A stretch of DNA of 64,000 bases from the NCBI RefSeq assembly GCF_014323705.1, contig NZ_JABVEC010000010.1, forward strand, positions 124,001 to 188,000, in the 5' to 3' direction. Under the pieces are notes generated by a model. It ran no database searches, was not told the DNA's origin, and saw nothing but the letters and a program-made list of their open reading frames with translations. A program made the translations under genes and the position numbers. Shown here one piece after another: positions 60,133 through 64,000 of this stretch. The stretch's first letter is position 1; each line of letters begins with the position of its first letter. The DNA is from Actinomadura alba. Its GTDB lineage: Bacteria > Actinomycetota > Actinomycetes > Streptosporangiales > Streptosporangiaceae.

Positions 60133-60924
60133 TCAGAAGAAGCCGCGGCGCCGGCCGGCCTGCTGGAGGTAACCGTCGAGCTGCTGCTCCCAGTTGGTCT
60201 GCTCCACGGTCGCGTAGTCGACGGTGAACCGGCCGAACGAGTCGCGGCCCTCGGTGAAGACGCCGCCGCGCTTGTCCAGCTCAAGTACGACCTCCATGGA
60301 GTGCGGGCCGGCGACGAAGGTGACCTCGATCTGCTTGATCCCGCCGGAGTACTGCGGCGGAGGGTAGAACTCGATCTCCTGGTAGAAGGGCAGCTCCTGG
60401 TGCACGCCCCAGATCCGGCCCTTCTCGCAGTCGGCGTTGCGGAAGTGGAAGCCGAGATTCGCGAACGCGGCCAGGACACGCTCCTGCGCGGGCAGCGGGT
60501 GAACCGCCACAGGGTCGAGGTCGGTCGCGTCGACCGCGCGGGCGACCTCGAGCTCGGTGGCCAGGCCGACCGTCGTGCCGTGCAGCTGCCTGCCGTACAA
60601 GTGCGTCAGCGGCGCCTCCCACGGGACCTGCAAGGAGAAGGGGATGCCGTTGCGCACTCCCGGGCCCAGCTGGAAGCCTCCCGCGATCCGGACCTTGGCG
60701 TACTCGATCTTCGCGTTGTACTCGCTGTCGCCCGACTCGACCTCCACCCGGCTGGCCAACGCGATGTTCACGCCGATGATGTCGGTCGGGTGATCGCCGC
60801 CGAGGATCGTCACGTCACCGGTGACCGCGCCGCCCGGCCGCACATTGGGGTTGTGCAGCACCGTCTCGACCGACGGGCCGCCCACACCCATCGCGCTCAG
60901 CAGCTTTCTGAAGACCATCGTCAT
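60133..60924 (-). CDS. Spo0M-like sporulation-control protein (arrestin fold)
   Basis: This 263-residue protein reads VFRKLLSAMGVGGPSVETVLHNPNVRPGGAVTGDVTILGGDHPTDIIGVNIALASRVEVESGDSE, then GIPFSLQVPWEAPLTHLYGRQLHGTTVGLATELEVARAVDATDLDPVAVHPLPAQERVLAAFANLGF and a C-terminal IEVTFVAGPHSMEVVLELDKRGG. These are diagnostic of Spo0M/SpoOM-family proteins, whose arrestin-like beta-sandwich takes part in sporulation or cell-shape control. ATG 60918 or 60924 can both start it, with AGGAGGATG just upstream. Its presence suits a sporulating actinomycete. It is a stand-alone gene. The exact role in this lineage is inferred. Confidence 0.93.
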   Translation of the reverse strand: MTMVFRKLLSAMGVGGPSVETVLHNPNVRPGGAVTGDVTILGGDHPTDIIGVNIALASRVEVESGDSEYNAKIEYAKVRIAGGFQLGPGVRNGIPFSLQVPWEAPLTHLYGRQLHGTTVGLATELEVARAVDATDLDPVAVHPLPAQERVLAAFANLGFHFRNADCEKGRIWGVHQELPFYQEIEFYPPPQYSGGIKQIEVTFVAGPHSMEVVLELDKRGGVFTEGRDSFGRFTVDYATVEQTNWEQQLDGYLQQAGRRRGFF

Positions 60925-61210
60925 CCTCCTGGGGGATTACGCGCATACAGACGCCATCGTCCATTAGTCGATGTTGGTGGGCGATAAGTTCCCCAAGATC
61001 GTCGGACATTCGGCCGGATCCCGCCACACTCCGTCCGTCCTGCTCCCGGCCGAGATCGACGATTCCGACCGGGGATGGGGGGTTGTCACCGGTTACCCGC
61101 TGGTAGCATCATGTGTGTTACTGACCAGTACGTAAGCAGGGTGCAAACCGTTCGCCGGCCGATCCCGCGGGTGGCGGGGCGTAGCCGGTGGGGGCGAAAG
61201 GAAGCATTCC

Positions 61211-63043
61211 ATGGGTCACTACAAGAGCAACGTCCGTGACCTCGAGTTCAACCTCTTCGAGGTGTTCGACCGCCAGAAGGTCCTCGGCACCGGGCCGTAC
61301 GCCGACCTGGACGAGGAGACCGCGCGGAACATCCTCGAGGAGGTCGACCGGCTGGCCACCGGCGTGCTCGCGGACTCGTTCGAGGAGGGTGACCGCAATC
61401 CACCGGTGTTCGACCCGGCGACCGGTCAGGTCACGATGCCGGCGGGCATCAAGAAGTCCTACAAGGCATGGATGGACGCCGAGTGGTTCCGGCTGGACCT
61501 GCCGGAGGAGCTGGACGGCACCAACGCGCCCCGCACGCTGGCCTGGGCGGTCGGTGAGCTGGTCCTCGGGGCCAACCCGGCGGTCTGGATGTACAGCGGC
61601 GGCCCGGCCTTCGCCCTCGTACTGCACGGCATCGGCACACCCGAGCAGAAGCGCTTCGCCGAGCTGGCCATCGAGCGCCGGTATGGAGCGACGATGGTGC
61701 TGACCGAGCCGGACGCCGGCTCCGATGTCGGCGCCGGCCGGGCCAAGGCGGTGCAGCAGCCCGACGGCACCTGGCACATCGAGGGCGTCAAGCGCTTCAT
61801 CACGAGCGCCGAGCACGACATGGCGGAGAACATCTTCCACCTCGTGCTCGCCCGGCCGGAGGGTCACGGCCCCGGCACCAAGGGCCTGTCGATGTTCCTG
61901 GTCCCCAAGTACCACGTGGACCTGGAGACGGGCGAGCTCGGTGAGCGCAACGGCGTGTACGTCACTAACGTCGAGCACAAGATGGGCCTGAAGGCCTCGA
62001 CCACCTGCGAGCTGACCTTCGGAGCGAAGCACCCGGCCGTCGGCACCCTGGTCGGGGACGTTCACGAGGGCATCAAGCAGATGTTCCTGATCATCGAGAA
62101 CGCCCGCATGATGGTCGGCACCAAGGCGATCTCCACGCTGTCGACGGGCTACCTCAACGCGCGCGACTACGCCAAGGAGCGGGTGCAGGGCGCCGACCTC
62201 ACCCAGCTGACCGACAAGACCGCGCCGCGCGTCACCATCACCCACCACCCCGACGTACGTCGCAGCCTCATGACCCAGAAGGCCTACGCCGAGGGCATGC
62301 GGGCGCTGGTGCACCTGACCGCCACGTACCAGGACGCCGTGCAGATCGCCAAGCACGAGGGGCGCAAGGACGAACTGGCGGAGAAGCTCAACGACCTGCT
62401 GCTGCCGGTGGTCAAGGGCTTCGGCTCCGAGCGGGCGTACGCGCTGCTCGCCGAGTCGCTGCAGACCCTCGGCGGCTCGGGCTTCCTGCAGGACTACCCG
62501 ATCGAGCAGTACATCCGGGATGCCAAGATCGACACCTTGTACGAGGGCACGACGGCGATCCAGGGCCAGGACCTGTTCTTCCGCAAGGTGCTGCGCGACA
62601 ACGCGGCCGCGCTGGGCCACCTCACCGGCGAGATCAGGGCGTTCGCCGAGAGCGAGGCCGGCAACGGGCGTCTCAAGAACGAGCGCGTGCTGCTCGGTGA
62701 GGCGCTCCAGGACCTCCAGGGCATCCTGGAGGCGATGGCCGGATGGGCCCTCGGCTCCCTGGAGCAGCCGAAGGAGATCTACAAGGTCGGTCTCAACAGC
62801 ACCCGCTTCCTGCTCGCGCTCGGTGACCTGGTCGTCGGCTGGCTGCTCTGCCGGCAGGCCGAGATCGCACTGGCCAAGCTGGACGGCGAGGGCGTCTCGG
62901 ACGCGGACCAGGCCTTCTACACGGGGAAGGTCGTGTCGGCCCAGTTCTTCTGCGTCAACGTGCTGCCGAGGCTGACCGCCGACCGCAAGGCGACCGAGGC
63001 CACCACGCTCGACCTGATGGAACTCCCCGAAGACGCCTTCTAG
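61211..63043 (+). CDS. Acyl-CoA dehydrogenase, FadE5-like
   Basis: This 610-residue flavoenzyme matches the long actinobacterial FadE5 type: [25 protein letters not shown] at the start, [93 protein letters not shown] and [17 protein letters not shown], where the Glu of YEGTT (about 444) is the catalytic base. A C-terminal extension of 130 residues is normal for the group. It starts the first step of fatty-acid beta-oxidation on a broad chain range. A TTACTGACCAGTACGTAA-like imperfect palindrome near 61118-61135 may be a TetR-type operator. It is a single gene on its strand. Confidence 0.95.
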   Translation: MGHYKSNVRDLEFNLFEVFDRQKVLGTGPYADLDEETARNILEEVDRLATGVLADSFEEGDRNPPVFDPATGQVTMPAGIKKSYKAWMDAEWFRLDLPEELDGTNAPRTLAWAVGELVLGANPAVWMYSGGPAFALVLHGIGTPEQKRFAELAIERRYGATMVLTEPDAGSDVGAGRAKAVQQPDGTWHIEGVKRFITSAEHDMAENIFHLVLARPEGHGPGTKGLSMFLVPKYHVDLETGELGERNGVYVTNVEHKMGLKASTTCELTFGAKHPAVGTLVGDVHEGIKQMFLIIENARMMVGTKAISTLSTGYLNARDYAKERVQGADLTQLTDKTAPRVTITHHPDVRRSLMTQKAYAEGMRALVHLTATYQDAVQIAKHEGRKDELAEKLNDLLLPVVKGFGSERAYALLAESLQTLGGSGFLQDYPIEQYIRDAKIDTLYEGTTAIQGQDLFFRKVLRDNAAALGHLTGEIRAFAESEAGNGRLKNERVLLGEALQDLQGILEAMAGWALGSLEQPKEIYKVGLNSTRFLLALGDLVVGWLLCRQAEIALAKLDGEGVSDADQAFYTGKVVSAQFFCVNVLPRLTADRKATEATTLDLMELPEDAF

Positions 63044-63087
63044 ACGACCGCAAGAGTCGTTCTGAGCGACCGCAAGAGTCGTTCCCC

Positions 63088-63160
63088 CCGTGATCATGCA
63101 CTTATGCGCGGTGGCGCTGCCTCGGGTGGGCGAGTGGTGCGCTTAACTGCATGATCACGG
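63088..63160. repeat. REP-like palindrome 1
   Basis: CCGTGATCATGCACTT (63088-63103) and AACTGCATGATCACGG (63145-63160) form an imperfect inverted repeat around a 41-base variable centre. Confidence 0.85.
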
Positions 63161-63202
63161 CGGGGAGAGGGTCGCGGCCCTCCGTTTCTGGCGTGGTGTC
63201 CC

Positions 63203-63266
63203 CCGTGATCATGTAGTTGTGTGTCGTCACGACACCCTGGGGGCGGGCTTAACTGCATGATCACGG
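63203..63266. repeat. REP-like palindrome 2
   Basis: CCGTGATCATGTAGTT (63203-63218) and AACTGCATGATCACGG (63251-63266), same family as the unit at 63088, with a different centre. Confidence 0.85.
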
Positions 63267-63322
63267 GGGTGGGTCGCCGCTTGGCCCTCGATTACTCGCG
63301 GTGGGGGCTGCCGGTCTTCTGG

Positions 63323-63458
63323 GTGAGGACGGGGGCAGCGTGAGGACGGGGGCGGCGTGAGGACGGGGGCGGCGTGAGGACGGGGGCGGCGTGAGGACGG
63401 GGGCGGCGTGAGGACGGGGGCGGCGTGAGGACGGGGGCGGCGTGAGGACGGGGGGGGG
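63323..63458. repeat. 17-bp tandem repeat, eight units
   Basis: The unit GTGAGGACGGGGGCGGC is repeated eight times without a gap; the first unit has one change and the last ends in a run of G. It directly abuts the stop codon of the YbdD-like gene on the minus strand. Confidence 0.95.
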
Positions 63459-63647
63459 TCAGCAGCAGCTGACCTTGGGGTCGGTGTCGCGGGCGTCGAT
63501 GTGGCGGCGCCAGAACTCTCGTTCGCTCATCACCGGCTCGCCGGGGTGGGTGCGCTGGTGGTGCTCCACGTAGATCTCGTACGCCCGTTCGCCGGAGAAC
63601 TCCCGGAAGAGCCGCCACGCCGTGCGCAGCCTTCCACGCGTGTCCAT
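63459..63647 (-). CDS. YbdD/YjiX-family small protein
   Basis: This 62-residue protein reads DTRGRLRTAWRLFREFSGERAYEIYVEHHQRTHPGEPVMSEREFWRRHIDARDTDPKVSCC. The R-x-W-x-x-x-R-x-x-x-GE-x-AY-x-x-YV-H-x-x-x-HP, SE-x-EF-WR pattern is the YbdD/YjiX (DUF466) family, which is encoded next to CstA-type pyruvate/peptide transporters. The end of such a transporter gene lies just upstream on the same strand, 114 bp away. The role is unknown. The gene ends in Cys-Cys at the edge of a tandem repeat. Confidence 0.93.
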   Translation of the reverse strand: MDTRGRLRTAWRLFREFSGERAYEIYVEHHQRTHPGEPVMSEREFWRRHIDARDTDPKVSCC

Positions 63648-63670
63648 TTCCGCTTCCTCTCCTCCTCCGT

Positions 63671-63743
63671 CGTGATCATGCAGTTGTTCGCGTGCCGTGG
63701 TCGCCGGGGCGCGGCGTCGGCAGGAACAACTGCATGATCACGG
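63671..63743. repeat. REP-like palindrome 3
   Basis: CGTGATCATGCAGTT (63671-63685) and AACTGCATGATCACGG (63728-63743). It lies between the YbdD-like gene and the transporter gene, inside a likely operon. Confidence 0.85.
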
Positions 63744-63761
63744 CGGGGTCCTATCGGCTGG

Positions 63762-64000
63762 TCATTGGTCGGCGGCGGCTCCGGTGCCGACCTTCTCGGC
63801 TTCCCGGGCTCGCATGATCTCGCGCTCCTCGGGTGTGGCGATGAGTCCGGACGGTGCCCAGATCTTCGACTCGATGTGCGGGTCCTCGGTGGTCGTGAGT
63901 CCCCGGTCCCCGGACCTCAGCGCCTTGATCCACACTCGGATCGAGTCCACCAGGATGATCACGACGAGGAGGGCGAAGAACGCCGCGAGAATGCCGTCGA
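63762..64000 (-). CDS. CstA-family carbon-starvation transporter, C-terminal end only
   Basis: Seventy-eight residues of the C-terminus are visible: a last membrane segment (GILAAFFALLVVIILVDSIRVW) followed by IKALRSGDRGLTTTEDPHIESKIWAPSGLIATPEEREIMRAREAEKVGTGAAADQ. The cytoplasmic tail with T-E-x-P...ES-x-x-APSGLIATPEE matches actinobacterial CstA/BtsT-type pyruvate or peptide transporters, recognised by pattern and supported by the YbdD-like gene that follows. The rest of the gene lies beyond the right edge. Confidence 0.82.
   Translation of the reverse strand, partial: DGILAAFFALLVVIILVDSIRVWIKALRSGDRGLTTTEDPHIESKIWAPSGLIATPEEREIMRAREAEKVGTGAAADQ

Larger units (their letters stand above)
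63044..63322. other. Post-gene repeats after the acyl-CoA dehydrogenase
   Basis: Two direct copies of GACCGCAAGAGTCGTTC (each a small ACGAC/GTCGT hairpin) directly follow the fadE5-like stop and may terminate it. Two REP-like palindromes follow. No gene is present. Confidence 0.65.

Overview
The window is high-GC actinomycete DNA. A WhiB regulator, many GTG and TTG starts, Spo0M, a FadE5-type acyl-CoA dehydrogenase and a DUF3159-type membrane protein fit a filamentous actinomycete, possibly Streptosporangiales or a relative. The order is inferred, not proven.

Layout. Positions 1-4700 are core-like: a glycine betaine/proline ABC importer operon (ATPase, permease, lipoprotein; the lipoprotein runs off the left edge), then dCTP deaminase with a hypothetical partner. 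At 4752 lies an intact tRNA-Gly(CCC) with its terminator. From there to about 31870 the DNA is a mosaic of decayed integrated elements. The 3' half of the same tRNA, usually with its terminator, recurs at 12935, 15997, 21156 and 31777. A shorter core shared only with the anticodon arm recurs at 5810 and 10114. Several copies carry the same twin 11-bp direct repeat upstream and an integrase-like C-terminal scrap downstream. No intact integrase remains.

Cargo between these scars: a HigBA-like toxin-antitoxin pair; a tail-to-tail McrB-like ATPase and DUF2357/PD-(D/E)XK nuclease whose ATPase lost its 5' end by recombination; an IS3 remnant; an IS110 element; an IS630 element with a mutated catalytic Asp; a methyltransferase; a small CPxC/WWxRR protein family; a DUF6228 protein; a frameshifted peroxiredoxin; and a 10-kb module in which two ROK regulators flank a 1961-residue secreted ThuA/PQQ-type sugar dehydrogenase.

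From 32 to 38 kb is a second accessory stretch: an ArsR-VOC operon with an operator between -35 and -10, a Fic protein, a Phd-like antitoxin with a truncated toxin, and transposase scraps. From 38 to 64 kb the DNA looks like ordinary chromosome: AraC-VOC-UvrA-like cluster, aldo/keto reductase with a divergent MocR regulator, sulfotransferase, HIT protein, two back-to-back ECF sigma loci, secreted and membrane proteins, TenA-like protein, 3-methyladenine glycosylase, WhiB, rhomboid protease, SDR, Spo0M, FadE5-like dehydrogenase and the end of a CstA-type transporter with its YbdD partner. The last kilobase holds three REP-like palindromes and a 17-bp tandem repeat.
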